A stretch of 64,000 nt of DNA from Pyrinomonadaceae bacterium. Its GTDB lineage: Bacteria; Acidobacteriota; Blastocatellia; Pyrinomonadales; Pyrinomonadaceae. Within the stretch, counting starts at the first letter, position 1, and every line of letters begins with the position of its first letter. The translations under genes and the position numbers were made by a program. Positions 36,546 to 47,200 of the stretch are shown here, one piece after another. Below the pieces are notes generated by a model, which had not been told where the DNA came from, made no database searches, and was given only the letters and a program-made list of their open reading frames with translations. The stretch spans positions 63,810 to 127,809 of the forward strand of contig JAJQRF010000013.1 in the NCBI GenBank assembly GCA_021228405.1, in the 5' to 3' direction.

Positions 36546-38420
36546 ATGTTCGGAGAAATTAATACTCTGTTGGTTGATACCTCAACCGGCGATGACTTTT
36601 TAACCTTGAACGGGAAAGCGGTCTGGTCGGTGAAAAACCGCCTTGAAATGGAAGGTCTGCAAAAACTTGCGAAAGTTTTCAATTCCGAAATTAAAATCGT
36701 CACCGGAAAGCCCGGAAAAGCAGATTCGGGAAGGGAAGAAGTCGTCGGACTCGGAAGCGAAGTGAGGGAAGCCGGACTTTTGTATGCGCATCTCACAAAA
36801 CGAAGATTTCGTTTGGCGGAAAGTGCGGATGAAGTGATCGGCGGCGAAATTCCGGCGGTTCTCGTCACCAAAACGCAATCGATAAACGGTGAATTACTCG
36901 AATTTTTGTATAAACGGAGGGCGGGTATCAAATCGGTGCCGGGTTTGATTTTTTCAGACAATCAGGAAGATTTGCGCAAACAGGTTCTCCTCCGTTCAGC
37001 CGCCGCCCATCTGAGCGGCAGTCTTGATTCCATTCGCATCGAATTTCATCCGTCGCTGGATTTCAATTATAAAAAATTCGCAAGTTATGAATTTTTCGGC
37101 GGGGCGGCTCCTGTAGGCGACGTTCGGTCGGCTCTCGGACGCGGTTCGGGATTGCTCGTAGTTTCGACGCATTCTGACGGTTTTGACGCGTATCTGGGAA
37201 AAAATCTGACGCTCTGTCCGATCACCAATACCAAAATAAAATCCGGAATTTCTGCCGATCTGGTGTGTCAATCGACCCGGTTTTGTCATCGACAACAAAT
37301 GCCCGTGCCGGAGTTTCTGAGTTCAGACAAATTACTGCTACCCGAGGACATTTCCGCGCGGATTCTTATTATGAGCATCTGTTACGGACTGCGTTTCCAG
37401 AGCGGGATCGTTGATACGCAATGGTCGCTGGCGCAGAGATTTGCCGACAGCAACGGACTTGGCGCGATAATCACGACCTGGGAAATTGCGATCACTAACG
37501 CCGATCAAAACGAAACTCTTTCACAGGACATTTCGGAAGGAATGCCAATCGGAGAAGCTCTTGCACGTTTCAATAAATCTCCTGAAGCAAAAAAATTCGG
37601 AAGATACCGCCTATGTCTGATCGGTGATCCGCGACTAAAACTGCCGACGGCTCATCTCGACTGGACGATATTTCATAAAATGATAGCTCAACGTAAAGGG
37701 AACAAAAAGACAGACCTTATCAACATCCTGTCCGATCTCGCGCCGTCACGAGCCGAATTTTTCGACGTGTGTATGTCATATCTCGTCAACCGCGTTCATA
37801 ATGAGCACACGCTTTCGTTGGTAAAAAACGCATTGACCAAGATCGCCGCTTTTAACGAATCCGTGCAAAAAAGATCGGCAAAAGCGGAAACGGAACTGCG
37901 CCGCCGTGAAATGCAGGAATCAGTTTTGAATTATTTAGTGAACCAACACGGCGAATTTCATCCGTCCTGGATGCCGCTCGGAGATAAATATTCGACCGGC
38001 AAAGTTGCTGAAAAATGCTGGATTTGTCATCAGCCGCTCAACGTTACAAATATAAATATTAAGTTTTTCAGGACTTTCCGCAGAAAACTGGCGAAATGTC
38101 CGAATTGCGGAATTATCAGAGATTCGCCGGCGCAACTGGGTTTGGAATTATCTCTGAATGACAGAACTCTTAAATTCGAGCACGGACTGCCGCCCGATAA
38201 ATCTACCGCCAAAGTTCTGATATTAACTTCTAATATTTTAGCGGAAAATAAAGTATGGGATTGGGAAACGGATGAAAACGGCAAGCTAAAGCCAGAATTC
38301 GAGATTCCCGAATTCTCCAGCCCGAGTTTTGTAACTATTTATGTCGTTGCGGCTTGGAGCGAAAGTTATACGGTCTTGAAAATATTAACGCGCGCCTTTC
38401 AAAATAACCCGGAAGCTTAG
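36546..38420 (+). CDS. Caspase-fold (CHAT/C25-like) protein with C-terminal zinc ribbon
   Basis: 624 aa with no signal peptide. The caspase-like core (~170-370) has a candidate catalytic His209 in VVSTHSDGFD and Cys279 in LIMSICYGL. It ends with LIGDPRLKLP (359-368), the closing strand motif common to CHAT and gingipain-type domains. The N-terminal ~150 residues are unassigned. Residues ~440-460 are charged and helical. A zinc ribbon has Cys491/Cys494 (CWIC) and Cys518/Cys521 (CPNC). Proteolytic activity is likely but not proven. It stands alone between two minus-strand genes and is closed by its own terminator. Confidence 0.65.
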   Translation: MFGEINTLLVDTSTGDDFLTLNGKAVWSVKNRLEMEGLQKLAKVFNSEIKIVTGKPGKADSGREEVVGLGSEVREAGLLYAHLTKRRFRLAESADEVIGGEIPAVLVTKTQSINGELLEFLYKRRAGIKSVPGLIFSDNQEDLRKQVLLRSAAAHLSGSLDSIRIEFHPSLDFNYKKFASYEFFGGAAPVGDVRSALGRGSGLLVVSTHSDGFDAYLGKNLTLCPITNTKIKSGISADLVCQSTRFCHRQQMPVPEFLSSDKLLLPEDISARILIMSICYGLRFQSGIVDTQWSLAQRFADSNGLGAIITTWEIAITNADQNETLSQDISEGMPIGEALARFNKSPEAKKFGRYRLCLIGDPRLKLPTAHLDWTIFHKMIAQRKGNKKTDLINILSDLAPSRAEFFDVCMSYLVNRVHNEHTLSLVKNALTKIAAFNESVQKRSAKAETELRRREMQESVLNYLVNQHGEFHPSWMPLGDKYSTGKVAEKCWICHQPLNVTNINIKFFRTFRRKLAKCPNCGIIRDSPAQLGLELSLNDRTLKFEHGLPPDKSTAKVLILTSNILAENKVWDWETDENGKLKPEFEIPEFSSPSFVTIYVVAAWSESYTVLKILTRAFQNNPEA

Positions 38421-38426
38421 GGTGAA

Positions 38427-38464
38427 AAAACGGTCACTGCTGGAATTTCAGCAGTAACCGTTTT
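38427..38464. terminator. Bidirectional terminator hairpin
   Basis: A 16-bp stem with one mismatch (AAAACGGTCACTGCTG, 38427-38442, against 38449-38464) and a GAATTT loop lies between convergent genes. A and T tracts at the two ends let it work in both directions. Confidence 0.85.
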
Positions 38465-38487
38465 GAATTCAGCCATCAGCCCACGCA

Positions 38488-39474
38488 TTATTGAGCGGTG
38501 AATAACAAATTCTTGTTTGAACCGTCATACGGGTCGGGAATTACTCCGTAGGTTGCCGTCTGTTTAATAAATTGATCGACTTGCGCGGGTGTCGCCAGCG
38601 GATTGCTTTGCAAATATTGCGCGACAACTCCCGTCACGAACGCGGTCGACATCGACGTTCCGGTTTTTATGGCAGTCGCGCCGGGACTTGCGTTGCTGGC
38701 TGACAAAATGAAAACTCCGGGCGCGTAAATATCGACCAGATTTCCATAGGCGGCGTTCACGTCGCGTTTGTCCATCCAATCCGAACCGCTGACGGTTATC
38801 ACCTGCGGAATCCGTGCCGGAGAGTGAAATTTTGCATCCTGCGCGATATTGCCCGCCCCGGCAACGACCGTAACTCCGAGATTAACCAGTGCTTTGATGC
38901 GTTCCTCGATCTGAACTGTCGCGTTTGTCACCAGCACGCAATCGTTGCCGCATCTTAAATTTCTCGCGAAACTCAGATTCACGACCGCCGGTTTGACGTG
39001 ATTAAGCAAAACCCAATCAAGTCCGCGAATCAGTGCATCGTCGTTAATAACGGGCTGCAAACCGCCCTGCGGGTTTTGCTGGCAAGTCGCAACCTTGACC
39101 GCGAAAAGATTAGCCTGTTTCGCCACGCCGTAAGTTGCGCCGCCGATAATGCCCGTCACGTGCGTTCCGTGGTCGTCGCAGGCACTCCAGAATCCGCCGT
39201 CAAAGGTCGCATCGTAGGCAAGCTGGGCGCGTCCGCCGAATTCGTTGTGAAAGACATTCACGCCGTTGTCCAAAATATAGACATTCACGCCGGCTCCCGT
39301 ATTGTTGTATGTAAAAGTTCTGCTGAAAGGCAGAAATCTCTGGTCAATTCTATCGAGTCCCCAATTGGAGAAGTAATGATTATTGCCGATGGTCTGCGTC
39401 GTTGCGTGAATGTTCACCGCCAGCACGCTGACTAATCCGATCAAAGATAAAAGCTGTAATGTTAATTTTCTCAT
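38488..39474 (-). CDS. Secreted S8 subtilase, proteinase K type
   Basis: 328 aa from ATG 39474, chosen because AAGGAG lies 11 nt upstream; an in-frame start 54 bp earlier adds basic residues before the signal. The signal peptide (~1-25) is followed directly by the catalytic domain with little room for a prodomain. Triad: Asp in VYILDNG, His in DDHGTHVTG, Ser in GTSMSTAFVTG; the oxyanion Asn is in VAGAGN. Cysteine pairs suggest disulfides. Unlike the 20-22 kb subtilase, it has no AAA+-like part or repeats. Confidence 0.9.
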   Translation of the reverse strand: MRKLTLQLLSLIGLVSVLAVNIHATTQTIGNNHYFSNWGLDRIDQRFLPFSRTFTYNNTGAGVNVYILDNGVNVFHNEFGGRAQLAYDATFDGGFWSACDDHGTHVTGIIGGATYGVAKQANLFAVKVATCQQNPQGGLQPVINDDALIRGLDWVLLNHVKPAVVNLSFARNLRCGNDCVLVTNATVQIEERIKALVNLGVTVVAGAGNIAQDAKFHSPARIPQVITVSGSDWMDKRDVNAAYGNLVDIYAPGVFILSASNASPGATAIKTGTSMSTAFVTGVVAQYLQSNPLATPAQVDQFIKQTATYGVIPDPYDGSNKNLLFTAQ

Positions 39475-39691
39475 TGTTTGTTTTCTCCTTATTTTTAAGA
39501 GAATTTTCGTTCTCTTTCGATCCCGCAAAAGCCTTTCCTTTGCGAGTGTTCAAATCTTACGGACAGGCGAATCCGAAAGTCATAAAAGAACCTTGAAATT
39601 TTTCTAAAAATTTTCTTTGAAGTCTTTTTAAGAAGAATCAGGACTGGAAAACCAGGGGTTTTTCGGAGAAACAAATTCCGTTTGAAAACGT

Positions 39692-42088
39692 ATGTTAGTG
39701 CAAACCGAAAAGATCATTTTGCTGATGCGGCGTTTACGCTTTTGGAATTGTAAAACTTCCTCAAAAGCAAAGTTTATCGGGAGAGGGAATTTTGAAAGCG
39801 GTGTGGATAAGCAAGCGATAAATTTATACCAGTTTGAAGATTTCAGCCTGAACGTTCCGCAAAAATGTTTATGGCGCGGCAGTATGCTGGTTTCGCTGAC
39901 TCCGAAAGCTTTTGATACATTGCTCGTTCTGGTGAAAAATCGCGGCGCGGTCGTTGAAAAAAATACACTCTTAAATGAAGTTTGGACGGATACCTTCGTC
40001 GAAGAAGCGACACTTGCACAAAACATTTCGACTCTACGAAAAATTCTCGGTGCTTCGACGGAAAAACCGTTTATCGAAACCATTCCGCGGCGCGGTTATC
40101 GATTTGTTGCCGAAGTCAGGGAAATTGTCGATGCCGAGCAGGTGTTTATCGAGAGAAACGGACGCGCAGTTTTGACGGCGGTTCCGCAAATGAACGGTGC
40201 CGATAATTTACAAATCCCGTCCAACGGGAAAAACGATTCCGTCGGAAAGTCTGCCACAAATTCGATCATTCCGGGATTTTCCAAGCCGAACCCATTATTT
40301 AATGAAAAAAATAAACTTACTGCTTTAATTTTGCTGACTTTTACGGCATTAGGCGTTTTGACAATTCTTTACCTGCGGTTAAATCCTCGCTTTGCCGATT
40401 CCAAATTCAGGGAAACGCGTTTTACCAAATTGACTTCGGGCGAAATCATTTTTCGCGGTGCAATTTCGCCGGACGGAAAATATCTCGCCTCGGTAAATCG
40501 GCGCAACGGCGGCGATTGGAGTTTGCAAGTGCGGCAGATAAGCAATGAAACGGCGGTCGAGGTCATTCCGCCGACTTCGATGGAATTTATCGGCTTAACT
40601 TTTTCACCCGACAGCCAGAGCATTTATTACACGATTTATCCGAAAGAGCGGCGACCGGATGGAACCTGGATGGGCACGCTTTATAAAATACCGCTGTTTG
40701 GCGGCGTGCCCGAACAATTGCTTAACGACATCGACAGCCCGATCACTATTTCACCTGACAATCGGGAATTCGCGTTTTTACGAAATAACCCGGAAAAAAA
40801 CGAATCGGCAATTATCATCGCGGGTTTTGACGGCAGACCCGAACGAAAACTGGCAATTCGTTCGATGAAAAAAGGCTTTTCCGTTTCCGGTCCGGCTTGG
40901 TCGCCAGATGGAAAAACTCTTTCCTGCGGTGCAAACAGCGGCGGCGGTTACGGTTCCCAGATGGAATTGTTGACGATTGACACAGAAAACGGGGAAACAA
41001 AATCTTTGGTTTCAGAAAATCTACAATGGATCGGAAAGACCGCCTGGTTCAATGACGGAAGCGGCATCATTTACCCGGCTTTTTTCTCAAATTCGCAAAA
41101 TCTGACCGACCAAATCTGGATTGCTTCGTTTCCCGACGGCAAGACGCGGCTCGTTACCAACGGGATCGAAGGGTTGAGAGGAATGAGCCTGACTTCCGAT
41201 TCCAATTCTTTTATCACGATCAGAGCCGCCCGCAGTACGAGTTACTGGATTCACAATTTGAAATCTGCTGACGATACGCCGCAAAGAATAAAGCAAAATT
41301 TTTCAGAGATCAGCCTGGTTCCGCAAAATATCGCGCTGATGCCGGATAAAAAAATTCTCTTTGATTCGACGAAAAACGGCAATTCCGATATTTGGGTGAT
41401 GAATCAGGACGGGAGCGGTGCGCGACCATTGACCGGCGACCCGCAAGCCGATTATTCGCCGGAGGTTTCGCCTGATGGGAAATTGATAATTTTTCTTTCC
41501 AACAGAAGCGGCGCGACAAATCTCTGGCGGATGAACGCCGACGGAACGGACGTTAGAAAATTGACCGAATCGGCTTCCAATATTTTCCCCGGCGTTGCCA
41601 CTGACGGGAAATTTGCTTATTACTCGCAAAGAATCGGCGACAATGCCGCGCCGACTCTCTGGAAAGTTTCGCTCGAAGGCGGCGAATCGGTTCAGCTAAA
41701 CGGAAAAGCCGCACTTAATCCCGGAATTTCGCCCGACGGGAAACTGATCGCCTGTTTTTACGCCGATGCGGAAAGTGATTTCGGGATGAAATTGACGGTA
41801 ATTTCAATTGAAAACGGCGCGCCCGTCAAACAATTTAACGTGAGAGCGTTGGGCATCACTTCAAAAATATTCTGGTCGCGGGACGGTCAAAGTATTTTCT
41901 TTCTCAAGAATCAGGACGGAATTTCAACCGTTTACCGTCAGCCGCTCGCTTCCGATTCGGCGGTTAAGGTTATCGAATCGAAAACCGATACGATCTTTCG
42001 ATTCGGTTTGACCGCCGCCGAAGATTTTATCGTCTATGAAAGCGGTAGCCTGATTCAGGAAGTGATTTTAGTCGAAAACAGAGGGTAA
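39692..42088 (+). CDS. ToxR-like winged-helix protein with TolB/PD40 beta-propeller
   Basis: 798 aa as the longest frame; the start is uncertain and a GTG near codon 38 would still keep all domains. The OmpR/PhoB-type winged helix (~45-145) has the L-T-P-K-A-F-D-T-L-L-V-L-V motif and RRGYRFVA. One transmembrane helix (~208-228) follows. The rest holds repeated S-P-D-G-K and N-x-D-G-S motifs of TolB/PD40 propeller blades (~250-780), outside the inner membrane. Such one-component sensors pair outside sensing with DNA binding, but ligand and targets are unknown. The gene at 42313 starts with the same type of winged helix. Confidence 0.85.
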   Translation: MLVQTEKIILLMRRLRFWNCKTSSKAKFIGRGNFESGVDKQAINLYQFEDFSLNVPQKCLWRGSMLVSLTPKAFDTLLVLVKNRGAVVEKNTLLNEVWTDTFVEEATLAQNISTLRKILGASTEKPFIETIPRRGYRFVAEVREIVDAEQVFIERNGRAVLTAVPQMNGADNLQIPSNGKNDSVGKSATNSIIPGFSKPNPLFNEKNKLTALILLTFTALGVLTILYLRLNPRFADSKFRETRFTKLTSGEIIFRGAISPDGKYLASVNRRNGGDWSLQVRQISNETAVEVIPPTSMEFIGLTFSPDSQSIYYTIYPKERRPDGTWMGTLYKIPLFGGVPEQLLNDIDSPITISPDNREFAFLRNNPEKNESAIIIAGFDGRPERKLAIRSMKKGFSVSGPAWSPDGKTLSCGANSGGGYGSQMELLTIDTENGETKSLVSENLQWIGKTAWFNDGSGIIYPAFFSNSQNLTDQIWIASFPDGKTRLVTNGIEGLRGMSLTSDSNSFITIRAARSTSYWIHNLKSADDTPQRIKQNFSEISLVPQNIALMPDKKILFDSTKNGNSDIWVMNQDGSGARPLTGDPQADYSPEVSPDGKLIIFLSNRSGATNLWRMNADGTDVRKLTESASNIFPGVATDGKFAYYSQRIGDNAAPTLWKVSLEGGESVQLNGKAALNPGISPDGKLIACFYADAESDFGMKLTVISIENGAPVKQFNVRALGITSKIFWSRDGQSIFFLKNQDGISTVYRQPLASDSAVKVIESKTDTIFRFGLTAAEDFIVYESGSLIQEVILVENRG

Positions 42089-42312
42089 TTTCGGGATTTT
42101 GTTCTCAAAACCGGCAATGTTTCAAGCATTGGCACTTTACCAAATCCCGTTCAAAAACCGACATTAAAAACGACTCCTGACAAACGTTTTCCGTCAGGGC
42201 AAATATTTAATAATCTCGCGCATCTCAACAATAAAATTTGTAGCTCTTCTACAAAAGTGCATCGTTTATATTTTCTGCAAACGGGCTGAAAACCCGTTGA
42301 ATATCTTCCGCT

Positions 42313-44199
42313 ATGAAGGAAAAAACTAATTGCATTTATCGCTTTAACGGCTTTCAATTGGAGATCGACGAAGGCGTTTTGAAAAAGGGCGGGGAAATTA
42401 TCCACCTCACCCCGAAAGCCTTCGATACTTTGGTCGTTCTGCTCGAAAATAAGGGCAAAATGGTTGAAAAGGAATATCTGCTGAACGAAGTTTGGGCAAA
42501 CACTTTCGTCGGTGAAGAAACACTCGCGCAAAACATCTCGACCCTGCGTAAAACTCTCGGTTTAATGGAAGACGGAAAACCGATGATCGAAACCGTCTAT
42601 CGACGCGGTTATAAATTTGTCGGTGAGGTCAGTAAAATAGTCGACCGCGAAAATCTTCAGGTTGCCGAAACCGTTTCGGAAAATCAAAAATCAAGTATCC
42701 TCAAATCTGACGGGCAAAATCACCTTCGTTTCCTTTCAACTGCGCTCCTGGCGGTCATTCTTATTTTGAGTTCGATCGCTCTCGTCCTTTATTTTCAAAA
42801 ACAAAATCCCGAAAACAGCAGTTCGGCTCCGGTCAGTTCGATTGCCGTTTTGCCGTTTCAAACGGTCGGCGAACGAAACAGCGAGGAAAAGATCGGGTTT
42901 GGAATGGCTGATGCGATAATCACGCGCCTGAGCAAACTGCAAAAAATTCCCGTCCGCCCGACGAGCGCGGTCTTTCGTTTTAGCGACAAACCCGCTTCGA
43001 GCGCGGTCGCCGCCGGGCGCGATCTGGGCGTGGATACCGTTTTGGAAGGAACGATTCAGCGCGACGGCGAACGCTTTCGGGTAACGGTACGGCTTATAAA
43101 TGTTGCCGAAGGAAAACCGCTGTGGGCGGAAACCATCGATGAAAGGGAATCCGATATTTTTTCGCTTCAGGATTCGATCTCGAACAAGATCGCACAGTCG
43201 CTCACGTTAAAACTTACGCCCGAGCAAAAGAAAATTCTTACCGAACGCCCGACAAACGATCCCGGAGCTTTTGAAGCGTATCAAATGGGTGTTTATTTTT
43301 GGAATACGCGGACACAGGAAAATCTGCAAAAGGCGCGAACATATTTTGAAAAAGCAATCGAACTCGACCCGCAATTTGCCGAAGCTTACGCGATGCTGGC
43401 AGACACGCTTAATCTGATCGGTTATTATTCGCTTTCCAATCGCGACGAACTCTACAAGGAAGTTTCGATCAATGCCGCGAAAGCATTGACGCTGGACAAT
43501 TCGGTTGCCGCCGCCTATCTCGCCCTGGCGAGCGTTCATCTTTACGAAAACGACCTCGCCGCGGCGGAAGATTATCTCGAAAACGCCGTCGAGCGCGAAC
43601 CGTATAATTCGACGGTTCACGTTCGTTATGCGTGGGTTTTACTGCGTCTGGGAAAAACCGACAAAGCCGTGAGCGAGATGCGTTTTGCGCAGGAATACGA
43701 CCCGCTTTCGCCCGTCAGCAACGGCGCGCTTTGCAATCTGCTGACTTATCAGGAAAACTTTGCGGAAGCCGTCAAAGTTTGTCAAAAAGCCGTCGAACTT
43801 TCGCCGAATACCGCCGACAATCGTCTGGCATTAGCGAACGCCTTATTTTTCAACGGAAACGTCGAAGAAGCGATCAAACAAGCCCAAATCGATGCCGCGC
43901 AAGGCGAGGAGAAAGATTCCGCGCTCGGCAATATCGGTTATTTTTACGCCCGCTCGGGACGACGCGCCGAAGCTGAAACTATCTTCAATCGACTAAAGGC
44001 GAATGCCGAAAAGCAAAACGAACTATTCAAAGACCTGACGCTTATCGGCTACGCGCTCGGAAGAAAGGACGAGGCGTTCAAATACTTCAAAAGGGCTTAT
44101 GAAAAAAAGGTTTTGTCGGTTTTATTATTTAACCGCGATCCCGTCTGGAAAGAAATTCGTCAGGACGCGCGGTTTGCCGAATTGATGGAAGAGCGTTAA
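42313..44199 (+). CDS. ToxR-like winged-helix protein with TPR sensor domain
   Basis: 628 aa. The winged helix (~8-105) closely resembles that of the upstream gene (HLTPKAFDTL, QNISTLRK, YRRGYKFVGE). A transmembrane helix lies at ~140-160. The TolB-N-like alpha/beta domain typical of cyclase-linked TPR proteins (~175-300, VSSIAVLPFQ, VDTVLEGTIQ) is followed by TPR repeats (~320-600). It probably senses or binds partners outside the inner membrane and regulates transcription directly. 224 bp separate it from the gene upstream. Confidence 0.87.
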   Translation: MKEKTNCIYRFNGFQLEIDEGVLKKGGEIIHLTPKAFDTLVVLLENKGKMVEKEYLLNEVWANTFVGEETLAQNISTLRKTLGLMEDGKPMIETVYRRGYKFVGEVSKIVDRENLQVAETVSENQKSSILKSDGQNHLRFLSTALLAVILILSSIALVLYFQKQNPENSSSAPVSSIAVLPFQTVGERNSEEKIGFGMADAIITRLSKLQKIPVRPTSAVFRFSDKPASSAVAAGRDLGVDTVLEGTIQRDGERFRVTVRLINVAEGKPLWAETIDERESDIFSLQDSISNKIAQSLTLKLTPEQKKILTERPTNDPGAFEAYQMGVYFWNTRTQENLQKARTYFEKAIELDPQFAEAYAMLADTLNLIGYYSLSNRDELYKEVSINAAKALTLDNSVAAAYLALASVHLYENDLAAAEDYLENAVEREPYNSTVHVRYAWVLLRLGKTDKAVSEMRFAQEYDPLSPVSNGALCNLLTYQENFAEAVKVCQKAVELSPNTADNRLALANALFFNGNVEEAIKQAQIDAAQGEEKDSALGNIGYFYARSGRRAEAETIFNRLKANAEKQNELFKDLTLIGYALGRKDEAFKYFKRAYEKKVLSVLLFNRDPVWKEIRQDARFAELMEER

Positions 44200-44220
44200 T
44201 TGAGTTTCATTTCATAAAAA

Positions 44221-44258
44221 AGAAAGGCGGATTTACGAAACTGTAAATCCGCCTTTCT
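44221..44258. terminator. Strong hairpin terminator between convergent genes
   Basis: A perfect 16-bp stem (AGAAAGGCGGATTTAC at 44221-44236 with its complement at 44243-44258) and a GAAACT loop separate the ToxR-like gene and the RHS gene. A-rich sequence precedes the stem, which favours termination on the minus strand, but both directions are plausible. Confidence 0.85.
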
Positions 44259-44274
44259 GATTGACGCATCAGGG

Positions 44275-47200
44275 TCACTTGAACACATTCTGCCAAGCCG
44301 CGCCTTCCATTATCGTGTAGACGTGTTTGGTGGCGGGCACATAAACGGTCAGCGCGTTTCGGTGTATCACCCAAATTCTGATGCCCGTCGCATCTCCGAC
44401 CGCCGTATCGCCGCCGCTGATCCTGCGGATGCCTTTGCCAAGATTAAACGTTTCCGGCTTTTTATTGGCAGTTGTGTCAGGTGTCGACGGATTTTCCGAC
44501 GATTTGCCGCTGTGTGTGTGAAACAAGTCGGTCGTATTGCCGGAAAATTTGAAATCGTGCGATTTGCGTTTGTTGCTCGTGTAAACCTGATGCACCTGAT
44601 AACCCGGCACATTATTGACCGAGCCGATATTATCTATCCGAAAACCGGCTTCGATGTCGGTGTTTCCAAATCCCGTAATCTTCACTGCTTCCCTGATCGA
44701 CTTGATAACTTCGGGCGTTATCATATTCTGCGCTTCCTGAAATGCCCGCGCGTGCGCCGCCATCTGGAAGATGGAAGAATACATATTTCGCCCGGTCGGG
44801 TCGGTCGCATTTACAGGATTATTCCTGACATACGAATAAAGATTCCAGCTTTGCGGATTTTTCGGATTAAAATCTCTGCCCGGATCGACGCTCATAAATT
44901 TACCGCCGCGTTCGAGGTAGTATCGGGCGTGCATATAATCGAGCGAAAAGACATCGTTATCCTTTTCGTGCCCGGTAAACCTTAACCTTGAAGGCGATTC
45001 GCCGTTAAAGGTTTCCGTCAGACTCCACGCGCTGAAAGTGCCGTTGGCATTCTGAAAAGCCCCGCCGGTTTCGCCGAATGGAAGGTAGCTTATCGTTTCG
45101 CGGACGGCAGTTGTCGCCACGCTCGAATTGTCCGTGACAAGTCGCGGAGAACCGAGATGATCGACGTGATAATGCCGTCTGCCGTTCGCGCCCGGCAGTT
45201 CCGCCGCGAGCAGTTTCGTGCCGCGGTAAACATAATCTTTCTGCCAGAACCAATGCCCGACGGCACTGCCGCCCACAATTTTATACTCGCGCAAAACTTC
45301 ATTCTTTAACCCGCGCAGGCTGAAAAATTCCGTGTTGTCCGAATGGTCGAACGGCGTGCCCTGATTGTCGATAATCCAGAAACGCTCGTCGTTCGGACCG
45401 TAAAGATAAGTCCAGCGCGGAGTCGTTTGATTGGTCGAATCATAGACGGTTGAGATCATATTCAGATCGTCGTAAGTGTAGGTCGGCGGTAGATTTTTCA
45501 GTCCCAGAACGTTTCCGGCGGCATCGTAATTAACGTCAAGCCGATTCGTTGCCGAGAATGTATTCGTGACGTGATCGTTTCGCAAAGTCTTGCTCGACCG
45601 CGAAACGTTGTCGTAAGTGCGGATCCGCATAACGTTTCCGAAGGAATCATACTCATACTCTTGTTTGAGATTTTTCGCCGCCGTTCCGAGCAGTGCCGTG
45701 CCTTCCTTCAGACGATTTGCCTTGTCGTAAAGAAACCAGTCGTTGCCCGCCGTCGTGACGTTTCCGGCTCCGTCATAGCCGTAAGCACCCGTCGTCCAGA
45801 GAAGAAGCGAACCTTTTTTCACCGAAATTTCGCGTGTGCGCGGCATATTTTTCGGGTCGATCGATTCGGTATCGATCATCCCGTTGCCGTGCGTGATCGA
45901 ACCGACGGTTTGATTGATGTTGTAAGTGATCGAAGGCGCGTAGGTTCCGGCAGTCGTATTATTCTGTCCCGCCCCGCCGCCGACGTTGGTTAAAAAGTTT
46001 CTCGAATAGCCGTAATTGACCGACCAGGAACGTTGCTGTCCGCTGTTCGTGCAGTCGGGATTGGTGCATTCGGGATAAGACTGCGCCGCCAGATTTCCAA
46101 GCTTGTCGTAGGTAAACGTCTGCCTGAAAGACGGTCCGTAGGGAAACGCAATATTAGTTCCGACCGAACGTTCGCTGAGGCGACCGCCGATGCCCGAATA
46201 TTTATACGATTCGCCGACGGCGATCTCGATCTTCGCGGGCGGCGTGGTCGAAGTCCATTCATAAGGATTTATCACGTGGTTATATCTTTTCGACGTTTCC
46301 AGTTTTCCTTTTGAAAATGCTCCGCCAGCACCGTTGTTGGCGGTCGAATATGTAAATTCCTTGAACGTTTTGCCCAGATAATTTTGGATTCTCGTCGGTC
46401 GTCCGGCGAAATCGTATTGATAATTAAGCGCATTTACGCCGTCCCACGACGAGCCGATATTGTTCATCGTGTCATAACCAGAATACTCCGACCAACCGCG
46501 TTCAGGATGCGCTTCGGCGGTCAGATTGCCGCGTCCGTCATACCTGAACGAGCGGCACTGAACCGTTCCCGAACCCGAACACGCCCAGCCGATCTTGCCC
46601 AGCACGCCGTAGCCGTAAGTCGTTTTGATCTTTGCGCCGTTCGTGCCCGATTGTTCCTCGACCTGCGTTAATTGACCGAACTGATCGTATCTTTCCCAGC
46701 GTTCGGAAAGCTGTTCGACAACGGCGGTCGAAACGAGTGAAACGGAACCGCCGACCGTCATATTTTCATAAATCTCGCGCTCGCCTTTGAACGCACGGTT
46801 AATCACTTTATTATCGGGAAGCACGATCTTAGTCGGGCGACCGAAAGCGTCGAAGTTTAAGAAATCGGTTTTCTTTTTGCATTCCGAATTCGGGTCGTTC
46901 GGCGCGCAGTTTCGCCACAAATCTTCGTCGAGCCATTCCGATTCGTTAAGCTTCCAGCCCATCGCATTAAATTTCCGGTCACGCACGGAAAACTTGCCGT
47001 CCGGCATTTTTACACGTTCGATCGTCAGCCTGCCGAGCTTGTCGTAATTATACTCTTTCTCGGTCAGAGCCGCGCCCGATTGAAGCCGTGTGGCATACTC
47101 GAAAACCTTGATCGTCGGACTCTGTAGGGAAGTCCCGTCACGCGGGTCGATGTAATTAACAAGCGTACTGTTAGCTTCGTATAAAGAGCCCTGTGTTCCC

